From Bradyrhizobium sp. Arg816 (GTDB lineage Bacteria; Pseudomonadota; Alphaproteobacteria; Rhizobiales; Xanthobacteraceae), in NCBI RefSeq assembly GCF_029989365.1, contig NZ_JAPRAQ010000002.1, positions 124,001-188,000 of the forward strand: a DNA stretch of 64,000 nucleotides, given 5' to 3'. Below, one piece after another: positions 1-8,534 of the stretch (the stretch's first letter is position 1; each line of letters begins with the position of its first letter). Below the pieces are notes generated by a model. That model ran no database searches, had not been told where the DNA came from, and saw only the letters and a list, made by a program, of their open reading frames with translations. The position numbers and the translations under genes are program-made.

Positions 1-323
1 GCCGCCGGGCTCTAATACATTGTCCCGGCGGCGGTGTTCATTTCCAGCCCCGAGATGGGAACTAACAAAAACCTCGGATACAGATTTTACGCGCGAAACC
101 TGGGAAGGTTTCAGGCTGCCGGTTCACGCTGGCGGGCCTTGGCAGGCCCTGCAAACTCCTGTTGATGTGGTCGAGGAAGCTGTCACATTACTTTGACGTA
201 CAGGTGCCAATTTGGAAGGCGCTGGGATTTCAGAGCCCAGACCGGAATACGCGGCGAACGCTGCCAAGCGAATATATTCCGCTTGTGCAGCGTTCAGTAT
301 CCTCTCAATTTCGGGAGTTCGGC
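1..323. other. Non-coding stretch with two small hairpins
   Basis: No convincing gene was found here. Positions 1-9 and 24-32 form a perfect 9-bp inverted repeat (GCCGCCGGG/CCCGGCGGC) with a 14-nt loop and no following T-run. It could be the 3' end of something outside the window. A second 7-bp stem (GAAACCT/AGGTTTC, 95-101/106-112) has a GGGA loop. A reading frame runs through from 162 into the next gene, but it has no ribosome binding site near its ATG. Confidence 0.35.
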
Positions 324-521
324 GTGTTTGATGCTGAAATGACTGCGCTGCTCAGGGCGGTGCTCGATGAAGTTTGCGAAAATATTCCTGTAAGCGAGAC
401 GGGCGCCAGAGCGTACGTTGCTTCGAAGCTGCTCGATGCCGCGGCACATGGGCAGCTCTCAACCGACGCGTTGAAAGCGGCAGGTCGCGAGGCCTTGAAC
501 CCACCAACGATGTGGCGCTGA
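324..521 (+). CDS. Small conserved hypothetical protein (65 aa)
   Basis: This is a short soluble protein, mostly helical, containing the segment MTALLRAVLDEVC and ending in NPPTMWR. It resembles small conserved proteins common in Bradyrhizobium genomes; the function is unknown. The GTG at 324 was chosen because GGGAG lies about 8 bases upstream. An in-frame ATG at 162 would add 54 residues but has no binding site, and those residues look non-coding. The ATG at 339 is another possible start. It stands alone, upstream of and facing the tRNA-Lys gene. Confidence 0.6.
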   Translation: MFDAEMTALLRAVLDEVCENIPVSETGARAYVASKLLDAAAHGQLSTDALKAAGREALNPPTMWR

Positions 522-681
522 TTATCCGCTCCACATCACTCGATCACATCGTATTCGAAGGCGACGCCCTCCCGGTCGTTCTCCTCAAACCATCGTTCCG
601 CGGCGCCCACCGTTGCCAACACAGTGCCCACACAAGGCTTTTTAAGCCGGGTCTATATTCTCGTTAAGTCTTTGAGTTTGA

Positions 682-757
682 TGGTGAGCGCGCTGGGGCT
701 CGAACCCAGGACCCCGTGATTAAAAGTCACGTGCTCTACCGGCTGAGCTACGCGCTC
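682..757 (-). tRNA. tRNA-Lys (anticodon TTT)
   Basis: A complete cloverleaf can be folded on the minus strand. The acceptor GAGCGCG pairs with CGCGCTC, the D arm reads GCTC...GAGC, the anticodon stem CGTGA/TCACG carries the loop CTTTTAA (anticodon TTT), and the T stem CTGGG/CCCAG carries the loop TTCGAGC. The discriminator A and the CCA end are encoded. The length is 76 nt. No copy of the tRNA 3' end that would mark an integrated element was seen elsewhere in the window. Confidence 0.97.
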
Positions 758-1086
758 CCATGGCCGCTGATGGCTTTCGAGAATCGATCGCCATCGTCTT
801 CGGACATTCGAGAAGCATGTCTTGCCGCTGCCTCAACTGGCGTCGCGGGGAAAAACCGGCTGTTTCCGGATCATGCTTTCGGCCCGCGCTGTGTAGGGGG
901 AGTGGCTGCGGAGGTCAATAGCGCGGGTGGCGGCCGAAACTCCTGGCAGAGGCTGGGATTCGCTCGCGGTTTCCGCCGCTTAGGCCGGAATTTTCAACCC
1001 GATTGGCGGCCCGCTATCCACGCCGAACAGCGCTGGTGGCTTGCCGGCGCGGAGGTTTCACCCGCGCCGCGAGGCCGTTCGTCCCG
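758..1086. other. Intergenic stretch between tRNA-Lys and ndvB
   Basis: About 330 bases separate the tRNA 5' end from the ndvB stop codon. Open frames here lack binding sites and protein-like composition. The stretch should contain the tRNA promoter (just above 757, minus strand) and the ndvB 3' untranslated region, but no clear promoter hexamers or T-tailed hairpin could be picked out. Confidence 0.4.
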
Positions 1087-3756
1087 TCAGTTCGCCTCCC
1101 GGCGTACCTCGCTCGGCACCGGTTGCGGCGTGCCGGCGGGGGTCGGCAACGCAACCGGGCGCAGGCCGATCAGCTCGGCGGTGCGGATCGCGCTGTCGCG
1201 CCAGAACTGGAACGAGTTGATGCGGCTGAGCTCGAGGATCGCGATCGCGACCGCGGCCAGGAACGGCAGGCTTTGCAGCACCAAGACGCCGGCGAAGATG
1301 TAGATCTCGGTGATCTGGCGATAGCTGTTGGAGGCGATCAGCACCCCGGCGCCGATCACCAGCAGCGTGCCAATCACAGCCTCCCAGAATGCCTGGAACT
1401 CGATCGACATCCTGGACAGGCCGCCCTTGGAGGTGCGCGCGAACGCGATGTGCTCGGTGATCAACCCCTGCGCGACCGCGCGCGACACCGTCCATTGCAC
1501 GCTCATCGCCGCGATCATCGCGCCCATCATCTGGCCGGGTTTGATCGCGACGCGCGCGCGGTACATCGACAGGAAGTGCGCGAGCGAGACGATGAAGGCG
1601 CCGATGATCGGCAGGGTCAGGATCTTGTCGGGGATGGCGATGTCGGCGAAGGCGACGATCGGGACCCAGACGAGGTTGAGCAGCGCCACCACCACGCCGA
1701 GGCTCTCGGCGCCGAGCCAGTTCAGCCAGCCCAAGCCATATTCGCGCTTCTGGTCGGGCGTCAGCCGGCTGCGGCCGGGCAGGAAGTGCCGCCAGTGCTT
1801 CTTCACGATCTGGAGGCCGCCATAGGCCCAGCGGTGACGCTGCTTCTTGAAGGCCTCGTAGGTGTCGGGGAGCAGGCCCTGGCCGTAGCGGTGATTGGTG
1901 TAGTGGGTGGTCCAGCCGAGCTGCTGGATCGCAAGGCCGAGATCTGAGTCCTCGCAGATCGTGTCGGATGACCAGCCGCCGGCCATGTCCATCGCGGCGC
2001 GGCGGATCAGGCACATCGTGCCGTGCACGATGATGGCGTTGGCCTCGTTGCGCTGGACCATGCCGATGTCGAAGAAGCCGGCATATTCGCCGTTCATGAT
2101 GTAGTGCATGATCGACAGGTCGCCGTCGCGATGCTCCTGCGGCGCCTGCACGAGGCCGACGCGCGGGTCGGCGAAAGCAGGCACGAGGTCCTTCAGCCAG
2201 TCGGGATCGACGACATAGTCGGCATCGAGGATGCCGATGATCTCGGCATCGACGGCGGTGCGGTCCATCGCGATCCGCAGGGCGCCGGCCTTGAAGCCCT
2301 GCACCTTCTCGGCGTTGATGAACTTGAAGCGTTCACCGAGGGCGCGGCAATGGTCCTGGATCGGCTGCCAGAACGCGGGATCGGGCGTGTTGTTGATGAT
2401 GACGACGCATTCGTAGTTCGGATAGTTCAGCCGCGACAGCGCATCGAGCGTCTGCTTCAGCATCTCGACCGGCTCGAAATAGGCCGGGATGTGGATCGAG
2501 ACCTTCGGGTAGTAATTCTCGGGAACGTTCTCGACCGGCTTGCCCTTGGAGAGCAGCCGCTGCGGCGGCCGGCCCAAGGCCACCGCCGCGATCTCGTCGA
2601 CGCGCGCCATCGCGATGAGGACAAGGGGAACAAGCAGGATCATGCCGAGCGTGAGCGCGAAGGCCGACCCGAAGATGAAATAGTGCCCGTTCCAGAATGC
2701 GAACACGGTCGCGGCCCAGGCACCGACGCCGTTGGCGGTCGCCGACAGCAGGAACGCCTGCCTGGCGGTCGGCTGCTCCAGCCGCAGGATCGGCAGCGAC
2801 AGGAGGATGCCGACCAGCAGCGCAATTCCCATCAGCTTCCAGTAGTCGGGATTCTCGACCGGGCCGGTCCAGGCGAATTTCGGCTCGCGGCTGGCGTTGA
2901 GGATGCCCCAGTACGGGCCGACGCCGCCTTCGAAGAACTTCCAAGGCTGATCGATGGCTTCGACGATGTTGTATTCCATGCCGATGGCTTCGGCGCGGCT
3001 GACGAAGTTGCGCAGGGTCAGCGCCTGCTGGAACGGGCCGGGGTCGGCGTTGCGCAGATTGTAGCCCTGGCTCGGCCAGCCGAATTCGGCGATCACGATG
3101 CGCTTGCCGGGGAACAGGTTGCGCAGCAAATTGTAGCGGTCGACGGCCTGGTCGACCGCCTGGTCCGAGCGGAAGTTTTCCCAGTAGGGCAGCACGTGGG
3201 CGGCGATGAAGTCGACGTTGGAGGCAAGGTCGGGATTGTCGCGCCAGATGTTCCAGATCTCGCCGGTCGTGACGGGCACGCGGACCGAGCCCTTGACCTT
3301 CTTGATCATGTCGATGAGGTCTTCGACCTTCTGCTCGCCGCGGTAGATCACCTCGTTGCCGACCACGACGCCGACGACGTTGCTGTTCTTGCGGGCGAGC
3401 TCGATGGCGGCCTTGATCTCGCGCTCGTTGCGATCCTTGTCCTTGTCGATCCAGGCGCCGACGGTGACCTTGAGGCCGAACTCGGCCGCGATCGGCGGCA
3501 CCAGCTCGACGCCGCCGGTCGACGAATAGAGACGGATCGCGCGCGTCATCGTCGACAGCGTCTTCAGGTCGGCGCGGATTTTCTCGACGGTGGGGATGTT
3601 GTCGATGTCGGGGTGGGCCGCGCCTTCGAACGGGGCGTAGGAGACGCTGGGCAAGAGGCCCTTGAAGTCGGGCGCGGGTTCCTTGTCCCGCATGACTCCC
3701 CAGATGCCGGCGTGAAGCACGGACACAAGCAACAGAACGGCGGCGACAACGCGCAT
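1087..3756 (-). CDS. ndvB: Cyclic beta-1,3-glucan synthase NdvB (GH17-GT2 fusion)
   Basis: This is a bifunctional inner-membrane glycosyltransferase of 889 aa. After an N-terminal membrane anchor (residues 3-21) comes a GH17-type domain with both catalytic glutamates visible, VGNE (E135) and EFGWPS (E224). Transmembrane helices at about 308-385 lead to a family 2 glycosyltransferase domain with DAD (511-513), CED (602) and QRHRW (639-643), followed by C-terminal TM helices. In Bradyrhizobium, NdvB makes the beta-1,3 chain of the cyclic beta-(1,3),(1,6)-glucan needed for hypo-osmotic growth and effective nodulation. The GH17 part presumably acts as a transglycosylase, perhaps in ring closure; that is inference. 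It lies 214 bp downstream of ndvD on the same strand, with a palindrome in the gap. Confidence 0.93.
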   Translation of the reverse strand: MRVVAAVLLLVSVLHAGIWGVMRDKEPAPDFKGLLPSVSYAPFEGAAHPDIDNIPTVEKIRADLKTLSTMTRAIRLYSSTGGVELVPPIAAEFGLKVTVGAWIDKDKDRNEREIKAAIELARKNSNVVGVVVGNEVIYRGEQKVEDLIDMIKKVKGSVRVPVTTGEIWNIWRDNPDLASNVDFIAAHVLPYWENFRSDQAVDQAVDRYNLLRNLFPGKRIVIAEFGWPSQGYNLRNADPGPFQQALTLRNFVSRAEAIGMEYNIVEAIDQPWKFFEGGVGPYWGILNASREPKFAWTGPVENPDYWKLMGIALLVGILLSLPILRLEQPTARQAFLLSATANGVGAWAATVFAFWNGHYFIFGSAFALTLGMILLVPLVLIAMARVDEIAAVALGRPPQRLLSKGKPVENVPENYYPKVSIHIPAYFEPVEMLKQTLDALSRLNYPNYECVVIINNTPDPAFWQPIQDHCRALGERFKFINAEKVQGFKAGALRIAMDRTAVDAEIIGILDADYVVDPDWLKDLVPAFADPRVGLVQAPQEHRDGDLSIMHYIMNGEYAGFFDIGMVQRNEANAIIVHGTMCLIRRAAMDMAGGWSSDTICEDSDLGLAIQQLGWTTHYTNHRYGQGLLPDTYEAFKKQRHRWAYGGLQIVKKHWRHFLPGRSRLTPDQKREYGLGWLNWLGAESLGVVVALLNLVWVPIVAFADIAIPDKILTLPIIGAFIVSLAHFLSMYRARVAIKPGQMMGAMIAAMSVQWTVSRAVAQGLITEHIAFARTSKGGLSRMSIEFQAFWEAVIGTLLVIGAGVLIASNSYRQITEIYIFAGVLVLQSLPFLAAVAIAILELSRINSFQFWRDSAIRTAELIGLRPVALPTPAGTPQPVPSEVRREAN

Positions 3757-3860
3757 CGCGGCTAAACCAAAAGGGGCTGAGGTGGCAGGGAAGCGGATCC
3801 GACCCCGAGATCCGACCGAGTCCGCGGCAAATGGAGCATACCTCTGCCGCGCGGTTTCAC

Positions 3861-3900
3861 AACTGTCACGGCCTCATGACCGTATGAGGGCATGACAGTT
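3861..3900. repeat. 40-bp interrupted palindrome between ndvD and ndvB
   Basis: The outer arms AACTGTCA (3861-3868) and TGACAGTT (3893-3900) and the inner arms CCTCAT (3872-3877) and ATGAGG (3884-3889) are perfectly complementary and share one centre. One further G-C pair lies within the 3-nt spacers. There is no T-run, so it does not look like an ordinary intrinsic terminator. It sits 105-144 bases upstream of the ndvB start, where an operator or an mRNA processing/stability hairpin would be placed. Confidence 0.6.
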
Positions 3901-3970
3901 TCGGAATGTGCGGCAGTGCCAACCGCTTCTATTGCCGATCGTTCCTGAACGGCGGCTGAAACGATCGCGG

Positions 3971-4567
3971 CTATTTCTGGGGCGCCGGTGTCGGGCTTGC
4001 CGCAGGCGCGGGGCTCGCGGCCGGCTGAGGGGCCTGCGAATTGCCCGTGGTTGGCGCCGCCGGCTGGGACGCGCTGGCTGACGCCTGCTGCGGCTGGGAT
4101 GCCGGGTTGATCCAGCAGGCGTGCACGCGGCTGTCCAGGGTCTCGGCGACCTTGGGATCGATCTGGCCGCCAAAGCGGGTCAGGCAGCGGAAGGCGGCCT
4201 GGATGTGGCCGCCGGGGCAGCCGAAGCGGTCGTAGAGGTCGAGATGGCGGAACGCGGTATCGAGGTCGTCGCGCCACATCAGCCGCACCACGCGCCGGCC
4301 GAGCCAGACGCATTCGGGGTTGCCGGCCGGGCCGTTGATGACCTGGGCTGCTTCGGCGAACTCGTCGGTGCGGCGCTGGTTCTGGGCGGCGTCCCTGGCG
4401 GCGGCATCGGCGGGCTGGGCGGCTGCCTTGCCCTGGTCCGGGGCGGGCGTGCCGCTCTGGGCGGAGGCGCCACCGAGGCCGACCAACACGACCAGGGAGG
4501 AGACGGCCAAGGTGGCGGCGAACTGCCGCAGGACCGCATTTCGTAACTCGAACACCCGTTGCCGCAT
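3971..4567 (-). CDS. ndvD: NdvD, small exported protein required for beta-glucan synthesis
   Basis: The protein has 198 aa with a signal peptide or single N-terminal membrane segment (about residues 15-36, ending ASAQ). A central domain carries four cysteines (ECVW, GCPGG, RCLTRF, ACWINP) that could form two periplasmic disulfides, and the tail from about 160 is Ala/Pro/Gln-rich. Position is the main evidence. In B. japonicum the gene between ndvB and ndvC is ndvD, reported to encode a one-TM protein needed for glucan synthesis in vivo but not in membrane preparations. The published protein is somewhat larger, so the start could lie further upstream. GGGGA lies just before the chosen ATG. It is divergent from ndvC across about 220 bp. 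Confidence 0.8.
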   Translation of the reverse strand: MRQRVFELRNAVLRQFAATLAVSSLVVLVGLGGASAQSGTPAPDQGKAAAQPADAAARDAAQNQRRTDEFAEAAQVINGPAGNPECVWLGRRVVRLMWRDDLDTAFRHLDLYDRFGCPGGHIQAAFRCLTRFGGQIDPKVAETLDSRVHACWINPASQPQQASASASQPAAPTTGNSQAPQPAASPAPAASPTPAPQK

Positions 4568-4789
4568 GAATTCCCCAATATATCAGCTGACCGCCCGCGC
4601 CAGGACCTCGCGGACTCGCCGGTGATGGCGTCCAAATGGGTCCCCAATGCGGCGGCAAAGTCCTGCCGAGTCCATGACCTGAATTTGAAATTTTGTCCAG
4701 CAAAGTCACGATCCTAGGCCCCTGTCGAACGGCCGCAGGTAAATTCCTCGGGGGAGGGAAGGATCCATCACGGACACACCCCTTGGCAG

Positions 4790-6454
4790 ATGGCGCGTGA
4801 GCAGGTAATCGACGGCACCTCGCGGAGGACGGAACCGATTTCTCTTCGTACGCCACTGGCGCTTCTGCTCGTTTCACTGGGTGCGATTGCTGCCGTGTGG
4901 TGGTGGCTGGCCACGCCAATCACGCTCGCGCGCGCCCCGATCGACCCGGCCGACAAGGTCCAATGCGTCTCCTATGCGCCGTTCCGCGGGGAACAGTCGC
5001 CGCTGAACGCGTGGACCCATATCGAGGCCGACCAGATCGAGCAGGATTTGCGCCAGCTCAAGGAGATCACCGACTGCGTCCGCACCTATTCGATGGAGAA
5101 CGGGCTCGACCAGGTGCCGGCGATCGCCGCCAAGGTCGGCGGGCTGAAGGTGCTCCAGGGCATCTGGCTCTCCAGCAACCGCGCCAAGAATTTTGAGCAG
5201 GCCGCGCTCGCCGTCCGCCTTTCCAAGGAATTTCCCGGAATCATCACCAGCGTCATCGTCGGCAACGAGGTGCTGCTGCGCGGCGAGATGACGACGGCGG
5301 ACCTCGTCTCCATCATCCGCTCGGTGAAGGCGCAGGTCAGCGTGCCCGTCACCTATGCCGACGTCTGGGAGTTCTGGCTCAGGAATCGCGAGGTCTATGA
5401 GGCCGTCGACTTCGTCACGATCCACATCCTGCCTTATTGGGAGGATGTTCCGGTGAAGGCGAAGTTCGCAGCGAGCCATGTCGAGGCGATCCGCGAGCGC
5501 ATGGCGGTCGCGTTCCCCGGCAAGGAGATCCTGATCGGCGAAACCGGCTGGCCCAGCGAAGGGCGCATGCGCGAGGGCGCGCTGCCGTCGCGCGCCAACC
5601 AGGCGCGCGTCGTCTCGGAAATCCTGGGCCTGGCGAAATCGAACAAGTTTCGCGTCAATCTGATCGAGTCCTATGACCAGCCTTGGAAGCGCAAGCTGGA
5701 AGGCACCGTCGGCGGCTATTGGGGCCTGTATGACTCGGTGCGCCGGAACCTGAAATATCCGCCGGGCCAGCCGATCAGCAATTTCCCGTACTGGAAATGG
5801 TACATGGGCGCCGGCATGGGCCTCTGCGTGCTGGTGTTCGCGGTCGCCGGCCTCACGCTGCGCAGGCGGCCGTGGACGCCGCGCTTCTCGGCCTGGCTCG
5901 GCGTCGCGATCTCGGCGACGTCAGCGGGCATCCTGCTCGGGATCGGCGCCGACAAGATGTATTATGAGAGCTACGGCATCGGCGGCTGGCTGCACTGGGG
6001 CGCGCTGCTTCTGGCCGGCATCCTGTCGCCGATCTTCTGCGCGCAGGCAATGGTGATCGGCCGCAGCCTTCCGACCTTCCTCGATCTGCTCGGTCCACGC
6101 GAGGGCCGCAAATGGTCGAAGCTCACCGCCGTGCTTGGCCTGACGCTGGCGGTGACCGCGGTGATCGCGGCGCAGACCGCGCTCGCCTTCGTGTTCGACC
6201 CGCGCTACCACGACTTTCCCTACGCCGCGCTGACGATGGCGGTGGTGCCGTTCGCGGTGCTGATGCTGAACCGGCCGCAGATCGGCCAGCGTCCGATCGC
6301 GGAATCGGTGTTCGCGGGCCTGCTCACGCTGGCGGCCGCCTATGTGCTGTTCAACGAGGGCCGCGAGAACTGGCAGTCGCTGTGGACCTGCGCGATCTAT
6401 CTGCTGTTCGCGTTCACGCTGTGGCGGGCGCGGGCCGAGCAAATCCAAGAATGA
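4790..6454 (+). CDS. ndvC: Beta-1,6-glucan transferase NdvC (GH17, membrane)
   Basis: The protein has 554 aa. A cytoplasmic N-terminus and one TM helix (about 22-42) lead to a periplasmic GH17-type domain with both catalytic glutamates, IVGNE (E160) and GETGWPS (E251). A C-terminal block of roughly six to eight TM helices runs from about residue 325. Unlike NdvB it has no GT2 domain. In B. japonicum, ndvC mutants make only beta-1,3-linked glucan, so NdvC introduces the beta-1,6 linkages, and loss impairs nodulation. It is transcribed away from ndvD-ndvB. Its last 41 bases overlap the 3' end of the gene on the opposite strand. The ATG is the only plausible in-frame start, although the binding site is weak. 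Confidence 0.92.
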   Translation: MAREQVIDGTSRRTEPISLRTPLALLLVSLGAIAAVWWWLATPITLARAPIDPADKVQCVSYAPFRGEQSPLNAWTHIEADQIEQDLRQLKEITDCVRTYSMENGLDQVPAIAAKVGGLKVLQGIWLSSNRAKNFEQAALAVRLSKEFPGIITSVIVGNEVLLRGEMTTADLVSIIRSVKAQVSVPVTYADVWEFWLRNREVYEAVDFVTIHILPYWEDVPVKAKFAASHVEAIRERMAVAFPGKEILIGETGWPSEGRMREGALPSRANQARVVSEILGLAKSNKFRVNLIESYDQPWKRKLEGTVGGYWGLYDSVRRNLKYPPGQPISNFPYWKWYMGAGMGLCVLVFAVAGLTLRRRPWTPRFSAWLGVAISATSAGILLGIGADKMYYESYGIGGWLHWGALLLAGILSPIFCAQAMVIGRSLPTFLDLLGPREGRKWSKLTAVLGLTLAVTAVIAAQTALAFVFDPRYHDFPYAALTMAVVPFAVLMLNRPQIGQRPIAESVFAGLLTLAAAYVLFNEGRENWQSLWTCAIYLLFAFTLWRARAEQIQE

Positions 6455-6794
6455 ACAGGCCGATCGCAAGGCCCGACAGCACGACATTGTAGAGCACGAT
6501 GCCGAGGCCGGCGGCGACGATGCCGACGGTCAGCAGCACGATCGACGGCCGCATCAGGTTCAGCGTCGCAGCCACCAGCGCGACGATGCCGAACACCGAA
6601 TTCTTGAACAGCACCGTCGATACCGTGCGCGCCTTGCAGATCAGCGTCTGCAAGCCAGCGTCACAGGCGAGCCCGACGGTCGAGTTCTCGATGCCGAGAT
6701 AGCGCAAATAGATCGCATAGCCGACGGACAAGAAGCCGACGACGATCAGGAACTGCACCTGGTAGGGTGTGAGGCGGAAGGGCTTTTTTGTCAT
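6414..6794 (-). CDS. Conserved four-TM inner-membrane protein
   Basis: The 126-residue protein starts MTKKPFRLTPYQ and has four predicted helices at about 13-30, 60-80, 82-100 and 100-120. A short loop between the first two contains two cysteines, CDAGLQTLIC, which could form a disulfide on the outer face. The arrangement recalls small VKOR/DsbB-like membrane proteins, but no CxxC motif is present, so that link is not claimed. It is convergent with ndvC and the two reading frames overlap by 41 bp. Function unknown. Confidence 0.7.
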   Translation of the reverse strand: MTKKPFRLTPYQVQFLIVVGFLSVGYAIYLRYLGIENSTVGLACDAGLQTLICKARTVSTVLFKNSVFGIVALVAATLNLMRPSIVLLTVGIVAAGLGIVLYNVVLSGLAIGLFILGFARPAPATA

Positions 6795-6992
6795 GGGCGC
6801 AATATGGTCGGGATGAGGGGAGGGGGCAACAGGGGAGGTGGATATTTCTGATCGCTTGCGCCGTTCGGCGAGTCATTGCTCGACGGCCATTGACGCCCCA
6901 ATTTGATGAGAGGCCGCAGTGAGCTCATGGGCCGCGCAACAAGAGGGTGCGCAACGAAGATCCGCGGGTAATGATTTAACTCGTGCGCGTTC

Positions 6993-8363
6993 CTACCGCC
7001 TGAAGAACGACGACAGCGTCGATCCCGCCGAGGCCGTCTCCGGCTTCGCCGGTGCGGCCGGCGGCTGAGGCGCGGGGGCAGGCGCGGGCTCCTCGCGCTT
7101 CGACGAGCGCTTTGATGAGTAGCTGCGGCGGCGCTTCTCCGGTTTGGCGGCAGGAGCGGGCGCCGGCGCAGTCTCGGCTTGCGGCGCCGCGTCCTGGTTC
7201 TTCTCGGAGTTCTTCTCCTGAACCCGGTCCTGAGTCTTCTCTTGTCCCTTCTCCGATCCGCCGCGCATCGACAGGCGCTGGCCGTCGAACACGGTGGTCT
7301 CGCAATGGCGGTCGTTCTCGGCAAGGCCGGCGCAGAGCTTTGCGGCGGCCGCGGCATTGATCAGCGGGCCGGCGCCGAGACGGAGCTGCATGCCGAGGCC
7401 GGCATTGCCTTCCTTGATCATGATGATCGGCCGCAGCGCCGCGATCTCGGGATTGGATTTGCTCAGGCCGCGCCAGAGCGCGCGCAGGCCGTCGAGCGAG
7501 TTGGCGCCGCCCAGCTCGATGGCGAAGCGCGTCTGCTGGACCGCGATTGCAGGGGCCTCGCTCTCGGCCGTCTCCGGCGGCTTGGCTGGCGCCGCGGCAA
7601 CCTCGGTCGGGGCGGGCGTCTGTTCGGGCTTCTTCTCGGCGGCCTTCTCCGTCGTCTCGGGCTGCGTCAGCTTCGATGCGGCGGGATCGGGTGGCGCCAT
7701 GATCGACTTGGATGGCACCAGCGGAAGCATGGGAAGTGCCGACGTCGTCAGCGGTGACTGCGACACCAGCGAGGCCATGGCGGCGTTCTGCGGCGGCGGG
7801 ATCAACTGGTCCTTTGCTGCCTCCTTCAGGGCGTCTTTTGCAGGCTCCTTCGCCTGGTCCTTCGCGGCCGCCGCGCGCGGCTTGTCACTTGAGGGAGCCG
7901 GCGTCGAGGCGACCGGCGCGACGCTCGGCGCCGCGGGCTGGACGTCGGGCGTTGGCGCGTCCTGCGGCTTCGCGCTCTGCTTGGCGATGGCGCCGGTGAC
8001 GGAATCCATCCCTTGCTCGAGCACGGTGACGCGCGAATAGAGCCGGTCACGATCGGTGTTCAGCGTCTCGATGGCGGAGGCGAGGCGGCGGCCCTCATTC
8101 TGGCTCTCCTTGGTCAGCATCTGGAGCCGGTCGGCCTGGCGCGACAGATCGGCCGACGCAACCTGGTCACGGCGCCAGCCGAGCTGGGCCTGATTGGCCA
8201 GCACGGCCAGCACGACAGCGCCGACGGCGGCCACGCCCCACGAGCCCAGCCGCCACATCATGCTGCGGTCGACCGCGCTTTCCTCGGCCAGAAGTCCGGA
8301 GAACAGCCCGCCGGTCTCCTTGGTCCCGAAGGCATCCGCCAGTGGGTCGGAATCCTTTGCCAT
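6993..8363 (-). CDS. Membrane-anchored protein with coiled coil and SPOR-like C-terminal region
   Basis: The 456-aa protein has a short cytoplasmic N-terminus (MAKDSDPLADAFG), one TM helix at about 40-60, and a coiled coil at about 65-110. A long Ala/Pro/Lys/Glu low-complexity linker follows. A globular segment at about 290-370 (FAIELGGANSLDGLRALW ... LCAGL) has the length and rhythm of a SPOR-type domain, and a Lys/Arg/Pro-rich tail ends the protein. This layout is typical of alphaproteobacterial envelope or division-associated proteins that bind peptidoglycan, but that role is inference. The ATG at 8363 is preferred over one at 8408; neither has a strong binding site. Confidence 0.7.
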   Translation of the reverse strand: MAKDSDPLADAFGTKETGGLFSGLLAEESAVDRSMMWRLGSWGVAAVGAVVLAVLANQAQLGWRRDQVASADLSRQADRLQMLTKESQNEGRRLASAIETLNTDRDRLYSRVTVLEQGMDSVTGAIAKQSAKPQDAPTPDVQPAAPSVAPVASTPAPSSDKPRAAAAKDQAKEPAKDALKEAAKDQLIPPPQNAAMASLVSQSPLTTSALPMLPLVPSKSIMAPPDPAASKLTQPETTEKAAEKKPEQTPAPTEVAAAPAKPPETAESEAPAIAVQQTRFAIELGGANSLDGLRALWRGLSKSNPEIAALRPIIMIKEGNAGLGMQLRLGAGPLINAAAAAKLCAGLAENDRHCETTVFDGQRLSMRGGSEKGQEKTQDRVQEKNSEKNQDAAPQAETAPAPAPAAKPEKRRRSYSSKRSSKREEPAPAPAPQPPAAPAKPETASAGSTLSSFFRR

Positions 8364-8534
8364 GAACGTTAAGTGCCCAGCCCCGAACAGCTTCCCCGAA
8401 TCAATCAAGGAACATTAACAGGAAAACCCCGTCGCACTTGAATTCCGGGCGTTCGCGGGGGTAGCAAGGCGACAGCTCAAGACGGCATCGGCCTGCCGCC
8501 GCCCATTGATTCGGCCGCATTTGACAGGATTTCG

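Noticed and set aside
636..648. GGCTTAAAAAGCC hairpin downstream of tRNA-Lys
   Set aside because: Only five base pairs and no proper T-run; too weak to call a terminator.
682..757. tRNA-Lys as integration site of a genomic island
   Set aside because: No second copy of the tRNA 3' end and no integrase gene in the window.
2023..3765. Open frame of 580 codons antisense to ndvB
   Set aside because: Shadow of ndvB; no motifs and no start context.
3762..4919. 385-codon minus-strand frame across ndvD and the ndv divergent promoter region
   Set aside because: It overlaps ndvD in another frame and the start of ndvC; Arg/Pro-rich with no domain.
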